The notes beneath the pieces were generated by a model. That model was not told the DNA's origin and searched no databases. It saw only the letters and a program-made list of their open reading frames with translations. Of a DNA stretch of 64,000 nt, positions 40,135 through 48,950 are shown piece after piece; within the stretch, counting starts at the first letter, position 1, and each line of letters starts with the position of its first letter. This stretch comes from Flavobacterium akiainvivens (GTDB lineage Bacteria > Bacteroidota > Bacteroidia > Flavobacteriales > Flavobacteriaceae). Location: NCBI RefSeq assembly GCF_001278115.1, contig NZ_LIYD01000005.1, positions 2,393,510 through 2,457,509 of the forward strand, read 5' to 3'. A program made the position numbers and the translations under genes.

Positions 40135-42960
40135 ATGTCACAGCAAAAAAGGCTTTTCCTTCTCGACGCTTACGCGCTTATATTCCGTGGTTATTATGCA
40201 CTTATAAAAAACCCGCGCATTAACTCAAAAGGCATGGATACCAGCGCCATACTGGGCTTTATGAACTCACTTTTTGATGTTATAAAACGTGAAAAGCCAG
40301 ACCACCTTGCCGTGGCATTTGACAAAGAAGGCAGCGCCGTGCGCACCGAAATGTTTGAAGCCTACAAGGCAAACCGCGATGAAACACCAGAAGCCATAAG
40401 GATTGCCGTACCCTATATTCAGGAAATACTTAAAGCCATGCACATACCCGTTATTGAGCTGGCAGGCTGCGAGGCAGACGACCTTATAGGCACTGTAGCA
40501 CAGCAGGCCGAAAAGCAGGGTTACCAGGTATTTATGGTTACACCCGATAAAGACTATGCGCAGCTGGTTACCGAAAATATTTTTATGTACCGCCCTGCAC
40601 GCCTGGGCAATGGCATTGAAATTTGGGGTGTGCCCGAAGTATTGGAACGCTTTGAAATTGAACGTACCGAACAGGTTGTTGACTTTTTGGGCATGATGGG
40701 CGATGCGGTAGACAACATTCCCGGGCTTCCCGGTGTGGGCGAAAAAACCGCCAAGAAATTCCTTAAGGAATATGGCAGTATGGAAAACCTTTTGGCCAAC
40801 ACACACGAGCTGAAAGGTAAGATGAAAGAAAATATTGAAGCCAATAAAGAGCTGGGTATCCTCTCTAAAAAGCTGGCTACCATTATAACCGACTGCAATG
40901 TGCAGTTTGACGAAACCGACTACGAGCTTACCAAGCCCGATGCCCCAAAGGTTGAGGCTATTTTTAACGAACTTGAGTTCCGCCGCCTGGCAGAGCAGTT
41001 CCAGAAACTGTTTGCCGGTGGTGCAGAATATGATGAAATAAGCACGCAGGAGCCTTCTTTAACCCGCGCAGCTTCTAAAAACGACCAGCAATTCTCACTA
41101 TTTGGAGAACCTGCCGAAGATGCACCTGCCGGAACCAATGGGTTTTATGCCACGCTCGAAACTACAGACCACCACTACCAGGTAGCTGAAGGTTTCGCAA
41201 TAAACCTGCTACTAAACAACCTGCTAAAACAAACCAGTGTGTGCTTTGACACTGAAACTACCGGAGTTGACACGCTTACCGCAGAGCTTGTGGGCATATC
41301 GTTCAGCTGGGAGAAAGGCAAGGGCTTTTACGTACCCGTACCGGCAGACCGGAATGAAGCACAGGAGCTGGTTGAGAAATTCCGCCCCTTCTTTGAATCG
41401 GAAAACATAGAAAAAGTAGGGCAAAACCTTAAGTATGACCTTGAAATACTGGCCAACTACGGCATTACCGTTAAGGGTAAATTTTTCGACACCATGATTG
41501 CGCATTATCTTATAAACCCTGATATGCGCCACGGTATGGATGTTTTAGCCGAAACCTACCTTAAATATTCGCCTATGCCCATTGAGGCGCTTATTGGCAA
41601 AAAAGGCAAGGGACAGAAAAGCATGCGCGATGTAGAACTGGAACTGATTAAGGAGTATGCCGTTGAAGATGCCGATATAACACTACAGCTAAAGGAACTG
41701 TTTGCACCTGAGTTAGAGCGCACCGGTACCCAAAAGCTGTTTGACGAAATAGAAATTCCGCTTATGCCGGTATTGGCAAGCATGGAAACCGAGGGCATTA
41801 ACCTTAACGTATCTTACCTTAAAGAACTCTCTGCAGAGCTTGCCAGCGATGCAAAAGTGCTTGAACAACGCATATATGAGGCAGCAGGGCAATCGTTCAA
41901 CCTGGGGTCTCCCAAGCAGCTTGGCGAAATACTATTCGATAAGCTTAAGATAGGCGGCGGCAAGCAAAAGAAAACCAAAACCGGGCAGTATGCCACCGGC
42001 GAAGAGGTGCTTTCTTACCTTGCAAACGACAACCCTATTGTGGCCGACCTGCTGGAGTGGCGCCAGTTGGTAAAACTTCAAAACACGTATGTAGACGCGC
42101 TACCCGCACAGGTACAACCCACCACAGGCCGCGTACATACTGATTATATGCAAACTGTGGCCGCCACAGGTCGCCTGAGCAGCAACAACCCCAACCTGCA
42201 AAACATCCCCATCCGCACGCAACGCGGCAGGCAGATACGCAAGGCGTTCATTGCCCGTAACGAGGAATACACCATACTAAGCGCCGACTACTCGCAAATT
42301 GAGCTGCGCATTATTGCTGCCCTTAGCGGCGACCCGGAGATGATTCGCTCATTCCAAAACGGAGAAGACATTCACGCTTCTACCGCAGCAAAGGTATTTA
42401 ATGTGGCATTGGCCGATGTAACCCGTGAGCAGCGCAGCCATGCCAAAACCGTAAACTTTGGTATTGTGTATGGTGTTTCGGCATTTGGCCTTAGTAACCA
42501 AACCTCACTTACGCGTTCAGAATCTAAAGATCTTATTGATGCTTATTATGCTACCTACCCAAGGCTGCGCCAGTTTATAGGCGAACAGGTAGAACTGGCA
42601 CGAGAAAATGGCTTTGTAAGCACCATTTCGGGCCGCAGGAGGTATCTTAAAGACATAAACTCTGCCAATGCCGTAGTGCGTGGCGCTGCAGAACGAAACG
42701 CCGTTAACGCCCCTATACAGGGCAGCGCGGCAGACATCATCAAGATTGCCATGATTAACATCCAGAAACAGCTAACCGACGGCACCTGGAAAAGCAAAAT
42801 GCTGCTGCAGGTGCATGACGAACTTGTGTTTGATGTGCACAACAGCGAGATTGAGCGCATAAAACCCATGATTAAGCACGAAATGGAAAACGCATTCCAG
42901 CTTGCCGTACCGCTTGAGGTAGATATGGGTACAGGCGAAAACTGGCTGGAGGCGCATTAA
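40135..42960 (+). CDS. polA: DNA polymerase I
   Basis: 941 residues, full length. 5'-3' exonuclease/flap domain (about 1-290: LLDAYALIFRGYYAL, GMMGDAVDNIPGLPGVGEKTAKK in parts), 3'-5' exonuclease (about 350-540) with intact Exo I (FDTETTGVD), Exo II (GQNLKYDLEIL) and Exo III residues, so proofreading is likely active, and polymerase domain (about 560-941) with motif A DYSQIELR (about residue 719), motif B region and motif C VHDELVF. Functions in repair and Okazaki fragment processing. A candidate small RNA precedes it. Confidence 0.98.
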   Translation: MSQQKRLFLLDAYALIFRGYYALIKNPRINSKGMDTSAILGFMNSLFDVIKREKPDHLAVAFDKEGSAVRTEMFEAYKANRDETPEAIRIAVPYIQEILKAMHIPVIELAGCEADDLIGTVAQQAEKQGYQVFMVTPDKDYAQLVTENIFMYRPARLGNGIEIWGVPEVLERFEIERTEQVVDFLGMMGDAVDNIPGLPGVGEKTAKKFLKEYGSMENLLANTHELKGKMKENIEANKELGILSKKLATIITDCNVQFDETDYELTKPDAPKVEAIFNELEFRRLAEQFQKLFAGGAEYDEISTQEPSLTRAASKNDQQFSLFGEPAEDAPAGTNGFYATLETTDHHYQVAEGFAINLLLNNLLKQTSVCFDTETTGVDTLTAELVGISFSWEKGKGFYVPVPADRNEAQELVEKFRPFFESENIEKVGQNLKYDLEILANYGITVKGKFFDTMIAHYLINPDMRHGMDVLAETYLKYSPMPIEALIGKKGKGQKSMRDVELELIKEYAVEDADITLQLKELFAPELERTGTQKLFDEIEIPLMPVLASMETEGINLNVSYLKELSAELASDAKVLEQRIYEAAGQSFNLGSPKQLGEILFDKLKIGGGKQKKTKTGQYATGEEVLSYLANDNPIVADLLEWRQLVKLQNTYVDALPAQVQPTTGRVHTDYMQTVAATGRLSSNNPNLQNIPIRTQRGRQIRKAFIARNEEYTILSADYSQIELRIIAALSGDPEMIRSFQNGEDIHASTAAKVFNVALADVTREQRSHAKTVNFGIVYGVSAFGLSNQTSLTRSESKDLIDAYYATYPRLRQFIGEQVELARENGFVSTISGRRRYLKDINSANAVVRGAAERNAVNAPIQGSAADIIKIAMINIQKQLTDGTWKSKMLLQVHDELVFDVHNSEIERIKPMIKHEMENAFQLAVPLEVDMGTGENWLEAH

Positions 42961-42977
42961 TACAATAATGTTGTATT
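42959..42977 (+). other. small hairpin after polA
   Basis: AATACAA/TTGTATT perfect 7-bp repeat around five bases, starting in the polA stop codon. There is no T-run, so it is a weak terminator at best or an operator for the next gene, whose ATG is 19 bases away. Confidence 0.35.
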
Positions 42978-42995
42978 GAGCCCGTTAAAAAGTAT

Positions 42996-44315
42996 ATGAA
43001 AAAAACACTCCTGACACTACTCGCTTTTGTAATGCTGCTGCCTGCATTTGCCCAAAATGACAAGGGCAAATTTGCCAAACTGGACAGCCTCATGCTGTAT
43101 TATTACAATAACGGCAAGATAATGGGCGCGCTTACCATAAAGGAAAAAGGCCGCACGGTGTTTGAAAAAGGCTATGGCTTTATTGATATTCAGGCACAAA
43201 CGCGTGCCGACGGCCACAGTAAATACAAAATAGGCCAGGCTACAGAATTGTTTACCGCAGCGGTAGTGCTTCAGCTTGTTGAGGAAAAAAAACTAAAGCT
43301 TGACGCAAAACTTAGCGAGTATTTTCCTGATGTGGCAAATGCCGATGTTATAACCATTAAGCAAATGCTTAACCACTCCAGCGGCATTGCTGATTATACA
43401 AAGGCTGAGGGTTTTGACAAATACAAAGAAAACCTGCAAAACCGCAAGTTTATGCTGGGTAAAATTACTGCCCTGCCTGCCACTTTTGCACCGGGCGATA
43501 AAAATATGTACAGCGCTGCCGATTACCTGCTGCTGGGCTACATAGTGCAGGATATTACCGGCAACACCATTAAAGAAAACATTACCAACCGCATTATAAA
43601 CAGCTTAGGGCTTAAAGATACCGGTTTTTTCAACAAGCCAAACCCTAAGAAAAAAGAGGCTTTCTCTTACAGCCTTGTAAAAGGTAAATGGGAGCGCATG
43701 GACGACTGGCACGAGTCGGTTGCCGGGGGGGCGCTGGGCATGCAAAGCAGCACAGCAGACCTCACCAAATTTATAACCGACCTCTACAGCGGCAAAGTGG
43801 TAAAAAAAGAAACCCTTGCGTTAATGGATCCAGGTACCGGGGCAAGCGGCCTTGGCATTTGGTACTACCCTTTTGCAGAAAGGCGTTTTGCAGGCCAGGC
43901 CGGCGCGCTTGAAGGCTATATATCGCTGGTGTGCCACTACCCTAAAGAAGGCGTGAGTGTATCGTTACTGCTTAATGCACAGGATTGCAACATTAGTGAA
44001 CTGGTAAACGGCATACTGAGCATTTATTACAAGCAGCCGTTCCGTTTCCCTACGTTTAAAGAAGTTAAGGTGGCTACAGCTGTTTTAAAAAACTATGAAG
44101 GGCGCTATACAACCAAGTCGCTGCCTTTTTATGTAGATGTAAATGTGGTAGATGGCCAATTGCGCATACACGCCGATGACCAGGGTACATTTTTTGTTGA
44201 GCCGCTTAGCGATACCACCTTTACGCACGACGCCGCAGGTATAATACTTGAGTTTGGACAGGGTACTTTTACCCTAAAGCAAAACGGCACAGATACCGTT
44301 TTTACGCGTATTTAG
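42996..44315 (+). CDS. secreted serine-hydrolase-fold pseudoenzyme (beta-lactamase class C/S12 fold)
   Basis: 439 residues: signal peptide (about 1-20, AFAQ), penicillin-binding/beta-lactamase fold (about 25-350) and a C-terminal beta domain (about 355-439). It aligns without gaps to the next gene over the first 310 residues, but catalytic positions are replaced: SxxK is QATE (Gln81, Glu84), YxN is YSA (Ala174) and HxG is QAG (Gln301). Loss of all three motifs with an intact frame and signal peptide suggests a retained non-catalytic role such as substrate binding or regulation of the partner. Enzymatic activity by an unknown mechanism is unlikely. Confidence 0.82.
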   Translation: MKKTLLTLLAFVMLLPAFAQNDKGKFAKLDSLMLYYYNNGKIMGALTIKEKGRTVFEKGYGFIDIQAQTRADGHSKYKIGQATELFTAAVVLQLVEEKKLKLDAKLSEYFPDVANADVITIKQMLNHSSGIADYTKAEGFDKYKENLQNRKFMLGKITALPATFAPGDKNMYSAADYLLLGYIVQDITGNTIKENITNRIINSLGLKDTGFFNKPNPKKKEAFSYSLVKGKWERMDDWHESVAGGALGMQSSTADLTKFITDLYSGKVVKKETLALMDPGTGASGLGIWYYPFAERRFAGQAGALEGYISLVCHYPKEGVSVSLLLNAQDCNISELVNGILSIYYKQPFRFPTFKEVKVATAVLKNYEGRYTTKSLPFYVDVNVVDGQLRIHADDQGTFFVEPLSDTTFTHDAAGIILEFGQGTFTLKQNGTDTVFTRI

Positions 44316-44367
44316 TGTAACATTTTTGCAGCGGCGCTACTAATTGTACAAACCAATATTTACAATC

Positions 44368-45687
44368 ATGAAGAAAACTACGCTTGCCGCTGCACTTGCA
44401 TTGTTATGCCTTGGCACTACCGTTGCTCAGGAATCTGACAAATACAAAAAAATCGACAGCCTGCTTACTTACCTGGCTGATAACAATAAATTTATGGGTG
44501 CCGTTACCCTAACCCAAAACGGCAAGCCTGTATTTGAAAAAGCCTATGGCTATGCTGATTTCGAGAACCATAAAAAGGCTGATGTGCACACTAAATACAA
44601 GATAGGTTCCATCTCTAAAATGTTTACGGCAACGGCCATTTTTAAGCTTATTGAAGATAAAAAGCTGTCGCTGGACACCAGGCTGTCTAAATTCTATCCA
44701 AAGGTTAAAAACGCTGATAAGATTACCATAAACAACCTGCTGAGCCACTCAAGCGGCATCTTTAACTATACCAATACTGAAGATTTTATGGGCTATGCCG
44801 CCACGCCGCAAAGCAAAGCAGATATGGTTAAACGTATTGAGGGCTTTGAAAGCGACTTTGAACCCGGCACTAAAAGTGATTACAGCAACAGTAACTTTTT
44901 ATTACTGGGTTATATTATTGAAGACATTACCAAAAAGCCTTACACAGAGGCCGTAACCAAAATGGTAATTAGAACAGCAGGACTTAAAGAAACTTCTTTT
45001 TACGATAAAGTAGAGACTGATAAGGACGAGGCATTTTCCTACATGTTGGCCGGCACAGTAGCCGAAAAATGGGATGAGTGGGACCAGAGTGTGGCATACT
45101 CAGCCGGAGGCATACAAAGTACCCCAGCCGACCTGGACACCTTTATTACGGCACTTTTTGCAGGTAAGATTATCAAACCTGAATCGGTTGAATTAATGAC
45201 AACCTTGCAGGACGAAGTAGGCAGGGGTATTTTCCCAATACCGTTTAATAAAAAGCGCTTTTGGGGGCACGGCGGCCATATAGAAGGCTTCAGCTCTATG
45301 CTGGGTTACAACCGCGAAGAAAAGCTTGCCGTAGCATTAGTGGTTAACGCAGAGGTAATGCCTATGAACGATATCCTTATTGGCATTTTGAACTGTTATT
45401 ATGAATTACCCTATACGTTCCCGGACCTTAAAACTGTTGCGGTTGATGCAGCTATTTTACAGGGCTATACCGGTACGTATGCCTGCGCGGGCTTTCCGCT
45501 AAAAGTTACCATAATGTATGAACACGGCGAATTTTTAGCCCAGGCTACAGGCCAGGGGGCTTTCCCTCTTGATGCCATTAGCAATACCGAATTTAAATTT
45601 GACGCCGCCCAGATAAAAATTACCTTTAAGGATAATACTTTTATCTTAGACCAGGCAGGGCGTAAAAACGAGTTTACCAAAGAATAA
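44368..45687 (+). CDS. secreted serine hydrolase (beta-lactamase class C/S12 fold)
   Basis: 439 residues from the ATG at 44368 (a TTG eight codons earlier is rejected). Signal peptide (about 1-20, TVAQ). Catalytic motifs are all present: SISK (Ser81, Lys84), YSN (Tyr172-Asn174) and HGG (His301). This family includes class C beta-lactamases, DD-peptidases and esterases; substrate not predictable. The C-terminal domain (about 355-439) is the small beta domain often attached to such hydrolases. Same length as the preceding paralogue, from which it is separated by 52 bases, so both are probably co-expressed. Confidence 0.88.
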   Translation: MKKTTLAAALALLCLGTTVAQESDKYKKIDSLLTYLADNNKFMGAVTLTQNGKPVFEKAYGYADFENHKKADVHTKYKIGSISKMFTATAIFKLIEDKKLSLDTRLSKFYPKVKNADKITINNLLSHSSGIFNYTNTEDFMGYAATPQSKADMVKRIEGFESDFEPGTKSDYSNSNFLLLGYIIEDITKKPYTEAVTKMVIRTAGLKETSFYDKVETDKDEAFSYMLAGTVAEKWDEWDQSVAYSAGGIQSTPADLDTFITALFAGKIIKPESVELMTTLQDEVGRGIFPIPFNKKRFWGHGGHIEGFSSMLGYNREEKLAVALVVNAEVMPMNDILIGILNCYYELPYTFPDLKTVAVDAAILQGYTGTYACAGFPLKVTIMYEHGEFLAQATGQGAFPLDAISNTEFKFDAAQIKITFKDNTFILDQAGRKNEFTKE

Positions 45688-45710
45688 TTACCCGTTAATA
45701 GTATTAATAC

Positions 45711-45736
45711 AAAGGCCGCTGTAATTAGCGGCCTTT
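45711..45736 (+). terminator. bidirectional terminator
   Basis: AAAGGCCGCT/AGCGGCCTTT perfect 10-bp stem with a six-base loop, between the serine hydrolase (plus) and the SMR gene (minus). Confidence 0.8.
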
Positions 45737-45741
45737 GTTGT

Positions 45742-46071
45742 TTATGCTTCGGCTTCACCGCCAAAAAATTTAAGCCCTATTATAGAAAGTACCAGTGTGG
45801 TTATAAAAAACAAACGCCAAAATGTAGCCGGCTCATTGTAAAACACAATGCCCATTACTACCGTACCAAATGCCCCAATACCTGTCCACACAGCATAGGC
45901 AGTACCCAACGGCAGGGTTTGCGTGGCTTTGTTTACAAAATAAAAACTCATGATAATGCATACAAAAAATGCCGCCACCCATTTATAATCGGTAAAGTTT
46001 TTAGACATTTTCATGCTCGATGTAAAGCCTATTTCAAACAGGCCGGCAATAATCAGGTAAATCCAGTTCAT
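45742..46071 (-). CDS. SMR-family efflux protein
   Basis: 109 residues, four TM helices. The membrane Glu essential for drug/H+ exchange is at residue 13 (AGLFEIGFTSSMKMS) and the signature LPLGTAYAVWTGIGA follows. The first-helix context is closer to SugE/Gdx guanidinium exporters than to EmrE. No guanidine riboswitch is seen before it. A -7 box TACCTTTG (46094-46101, minus) gives it its own promoter, 62 bases after a Crp-like regulator. Confidence 0.9.
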   Translation of the reverse strand: MNWIYLIIAGLFEIGFTSSMKMSKNFTDYKWVAAFFVCIIMSFYFVNKATQTLPLGTAYAVWTGIGAFGTVVMGIVFYNEPATFWRLFFITTLVLSIIGLKFFGGEAEA

Positions 46072-46093
46072 AATGCTTTGCTTAAAGTTGCAG

Positions 46094-46101
46094 CAAAGGT
46101 A
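46094..46101 (-). promoter_or_regulatory. -7 box of the SMR gene
   Basis: TACCTTTG on the minus strand, 23 bases before the start codon. Confidence 0.5.
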
Positions 46102-46133
46102 ACCCCCATAATTGGCTCCGGAATTTACATTTG

Positions 46134-46691
46134 TTAAATAATGCCTTTTGCCATGGCTGCCCTTATACGGCTTAAAGACACCTGGCTTATGCCAAGGTAT
46201 GAGGCTATATATTTAAGTGGCAGACGATTGGGCAATGACGGTATGCGCTGCACCAACTCGCTATAGTTTTGCGATGCCGTTTTATACTGGCGGTTTATAA
46301 ACATACCTTCCACTTTCAGGAACTCGTGTTCGGCAAGCTTGCGGCCCCAGTTGGCCAGTTCGGCACTGGTTTCAAAAAGTGAGAGCAGGGCTTTGCCATC
46401 AGCTTCATACAAAATACAGTCTTCCAGCGCCTCCATGCTTTCGTAGCCGGGGCGGTTGTTTACAAAGCTTTGTGCAGATATTACATAATCGCCCTCAAAA
46501 CCAAACCAAAAAGTTACCTGTTTTTCATGGCTGTCGCTATAGGCCCGCACAATGCCCTGTTCTAAAAAATACACCGATTTTTCTATATGCCCTTCACGAA
46601 AGATAACGGTACCCTTTAGCACGTCAACGGGGCTAAATAAAGCACAAAGCCCGCTAAGCGCCTCGGCACTTAGCGGGTATAGTGTTGTCAT
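46134..46691 (-). CDS. Crp/Fnr-family transcriptional regulator
   Basis: 185 residues from the ATG at 46691 (a TTG seven codons earlier is less likely). Cyclic-nucleotide-binding beta-roll (about 10-120: GTVIFREGHIEKSVYFLEQG in two strands) and a C-terminal HTH (about 140-180: YIASYLGISQVSLSRIRAA). Such Bacteroidetes proteins often lack canonical cAMP-binding residues, as appears here, so the ligand is unknown. It sits between a LacI-type regulator and the SMR exporter on the same strand and may control the exporter. Confidence 0.87.
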   Translation of the reverse strand: MTTLYPLSAEALSGLCALFSPVDVLKGTVIFREGHIEKSVYFLEQGIVRAYSDSHEKQVTFWFGFEGDYVISAQSFVNNRPGYESMEALEDCILYEADGKALLSLFETSAELANWGRKLAEHEFLKVEGMFINRQYKTASQNYSELVQRIPSLPNRLPLKYIASYLGISQVSLSRIRAAMAKGII

Positions 46692-46727
46692 CCTGTTTAG
46701 TGTATTAACCAAAACAGTAGTTATATA

Positions 46728-47759
46728 TTATAGTTTCCTGGTAGACTCGCGCTGGCGAAGCTCGGTTTTTATAACGCGGGTTTCATAGCCCAGCTCCTCG
46801 CCTGCTTTAGCCTCAAGCCTGTTTATAAGCATATCGGCAGCAGCCTCGCCTATTTCGGGTCCGTGCTGGCTTACCGTACTAAGGCTTGGCGTTAACCTGC
46901 GGCTCCATACACCATCGGCAAAGCCAATAATCTGTACGTCTTCAGGTATTTTAAAACCGGCTTTAAGCACCGCTTTGTGCGCAGTTACCGATGCGTGTTC
47001 TTCAACAGCAAAAATACCGTCTATCTTCTTACTCTTTATATCAAAAAAAGCAGGGAATTTATCATCAAAATCATCATTGCTTTCGCAGCGTAGTATAAGG
47101 CCTTCGTTTATGGCAATGCCATTGTCTTTAAGCGCCTGAAGGTAGCCCTCTGTGCGCAGCTTACCCACGCTGGTATTATCAAGGTTGCTAAGTAATGCAA
47201 TATTTTTACAGCCTGTTTTTATCAGGTGGTTTACGGCATACACCGCACTGTCAAAGTCATCTACAATAACCTTGTCGCAGTTTACCTCATCGCTAATGCG
47301 GTCAAACATCACAACCGGTATATCATCGGCCATAGCCTCCTTAAAGTGCTTAAACTCCTGCTCTTTTTGTGTTTCATCGCTAATAGAAAGTATAAAACCG
47401 TCTATAGTACCGTTGCTTAGCATATCCATAGCGTGGATTTCCTTATTAAGCTGTTCGTTACTTATACAGGTAATCACGTTATAGCCCCTTGCATTGGCTT
47501 CTTTTTCTATACCGCTAAATACCTTGGCAAAAAACGGGTTAAGAATATTAGGAATAATAACCCCAATAGTTTTAGACCTTTTACTTTTCAGGTTAACGGC
47601 AATGTTATTGGGCTTGTAATTTTTAAGCTTTGCGAATTCCTGAACCTTGATTTTTGTAGGTTCGCTGATTTCGGGGCTGTTACTAAGCGCCTTTGACACG
47701 GTTGAAACAGAAACGCCGAGTTCTTTTGCAATTTGTTTTAAGGTAGCTTTTGGTCTCAT
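46728..47759 (-). CDS. LacI-family transcriptional regulator
   Basis: 343 residues from the ATG at 47759. HTH (about 3-25: TLKQIAKELGVSVSTVSKALSN) with hinge (SEPTKIKVQEFAKLKNYKPN) and a periplasmic-binding-like effector domain (about 60-340: IGVIIPNILNPFFAKV). The frame upstream of this ATG is not homologous. Effector probably a sugar or nucleoside. A perfect palindrome TAAAACGTTTTA with central CG, typical of LacI operators, lies in the intergenic region at 48052-48063, so the divergent ferritin-like operon may be a target. Confidence 0.92.
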   Translation of the reverse strand: MRPKATLKQIAKELGVSVSTVSKALSNSPEISEPTKIKVQEFAKLKNYKPNNIAVNLKSKRSKTIGVIIPNILNPFFAKVFSGIEKEANARGYNVITCISNEQLNKEIHAMDMLSNGTIDGFILSISDETQKEQEFKHFKEAMADDIPVVMFDRISDEVNCDKVIVDDFDSAVYAVNHLIKTGCKNIALLSNLDNTSVGKLRTEGYLQALKDNGIAINEGLILRCESNDDFDDKFPAFFDIKSKKIDGIFAVEEHASVTAHKAVLKAGFKIPEDVQIIGFADGVWSRRLTPSLSTVSQHGPEIGEAAADMLINRLEAKAGEELGYETRVIKTELRQRESTRKL

Positions 47760-48174
47760 TGTGCAGATGTTTTGATATGGTAAAGTAACGAAAAAATTCA
47801 CGAAAATGTTATACCTCTATCGATATAATTGAAAAATTTTCAGGAAACGCCTTACATCAAATCATTTTTTTCGGTTTTGCAAAATGCATTTAGCTTCAAA
47901 CAAAGGTTAAAGTATTGGTAAAAAGCTTACTAATTTGGCAGTAGATTATGGTTTTTCGAAAAACGAAAAAATTTCACTTTATGCACTGCTCTCACTCACT
48001 TTAGCTACAAATCGGGATGTTATTTTTTTATTAAAAAACCGTTAAAGCCACTAAAACGTTTTAAAAAGCACAAAACCATTAACATTTAATTGGCGTAAGT
48101 AAAGGGGAACTTTGAAATCCAACGAAATAACAAAGACCACACCGCTCAATTATTAACTAACAAATCCTTTAATT
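47760..48174. promoter_or_regulatory. divergent regulatory region between LacI and ferritin-like genes
   Basis: No gene. It contains TATCGATA (47818-47825) nearest the LacI gene, the LacI-type palindrome TAAAACGTTTTA (48052-48063) and a near -7 box GAACTTTG (48107-48114) about 60 bases before the ferritin-like ATG. The remainder is AT-rich. Confidence 0.5.
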
Positions 48175-48933
48175 ATGAAAAAGACAAAAGTATCTGTCAA
48201 CGAGGTAGCCACCGGCAGCCTTACCAGCAGGAGAAGCTTTTTAAAAATCAGCGGGCTTACCCTGGCCGGAACCGGGCTGCTACTGGCTGGCTGTAGCGAT
48301 GACGATGATGCGGGTAGAAATGTTGACCCAAGTCAGCTACCCGGAATACGCAATGGTGTTTTTGATCTGGGTGGTGGCGACGCCGGTATTCTTACCTATG
48401 CTTATGCCCTTGAGCAGCTTGAAGCTGATTTTTACACCCGCGTAGTAAACAGCAACACTTTTGGCGCAACCTTTAACGGAGAAGAACAACAGGTACTGGC
48501 CGACCTATACCAGCATGAAGTATACCACCGTGAGTTTTTCCGTGTGGCAATTGCTGCTGCCCTTGAAGGCACTGATGGCATGCTGCTTCCCGACCTTGAG
48601 TTTAGCTACGATAGTGTAAATTTTAGCAACCGCACCAGCGTACTTGCCACAGCTAAAGCACTTGAAGATACAGGCGTAAGCGCTTATAACGGTGCCGGCA
48701 GGTATATTACCAACCCGGACTACCTGGTTATTGCAGGCAAAATTGTTTCGATAGAAGCACGCCATGCATCAGCCATACGCTCGCTTATAAACCCGGGTTC
48801 GGCAGATTTTGCAGGTAATGATGTGGTAGATGGCAACGGCCTTGACAAGGCACAAAAGCCAAGCCAGATTGTGCCCGTAGTGGCAAGCCTTGACTTTATA
48901 CAAACAGCCTTTACAGCCCAATATTTACCATAA
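48175..48933 (+). CDS. Tat-type ferritin-like lipoprotein
   Basis: 252 residues. The N-terminus has a twin-Arg motif (SRRSFLKISG) and a lipobox LLAGCSDDDD (Cys about residue 41), so the protein is likely folded in the cytoplasm, exported by Tat and lipidated. The ferritin-like four-helix bundle (about 65-240) shows candidate metal ligands in YALEQLEADFY, LYQHEVYHREFF, ALEDTGVSAY and IVSIEARHASAI. Similar proteins are called desiccation-related or DUF4439-like; a di-iron role in oxidative or metal stress is inferred. First gene of a two-gene operon. Confidence 0.85.
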   Translation: MKKTKVSVNEVATGSLTSRRSFLKISGLTLAGTGLLLAGCSDDDDAGRNVDPSQLPGIRNGVFDLGGGDAGILTYAYALEQLEADFYTRVVNSNTFGATFNGEEQQVLADLYQHEVYHREFFRVAIAAALEGTDGMLLPDLEFSYDSVNFSNRTSVLATAKALEDTGVSAYNGAGRYITNPDYLVIAGKIVSIEARHASAIRSLINPGSADFAGNDVVDGNGLDKAQKPSQIVPVVASLDFIQTAFTAQYLP

Positions 48934-48950
48934 CCCTAAAACCTGAAACC

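Noticed and set aside
42996..45687. Beta-lactamase genes controlled by the BlaI at 57.4 kb
   Set aside because: No TACA/TGTA operator was seen near either gene and they are 12 kb away; fold alone does not imply beta-lactam hydrolysis.
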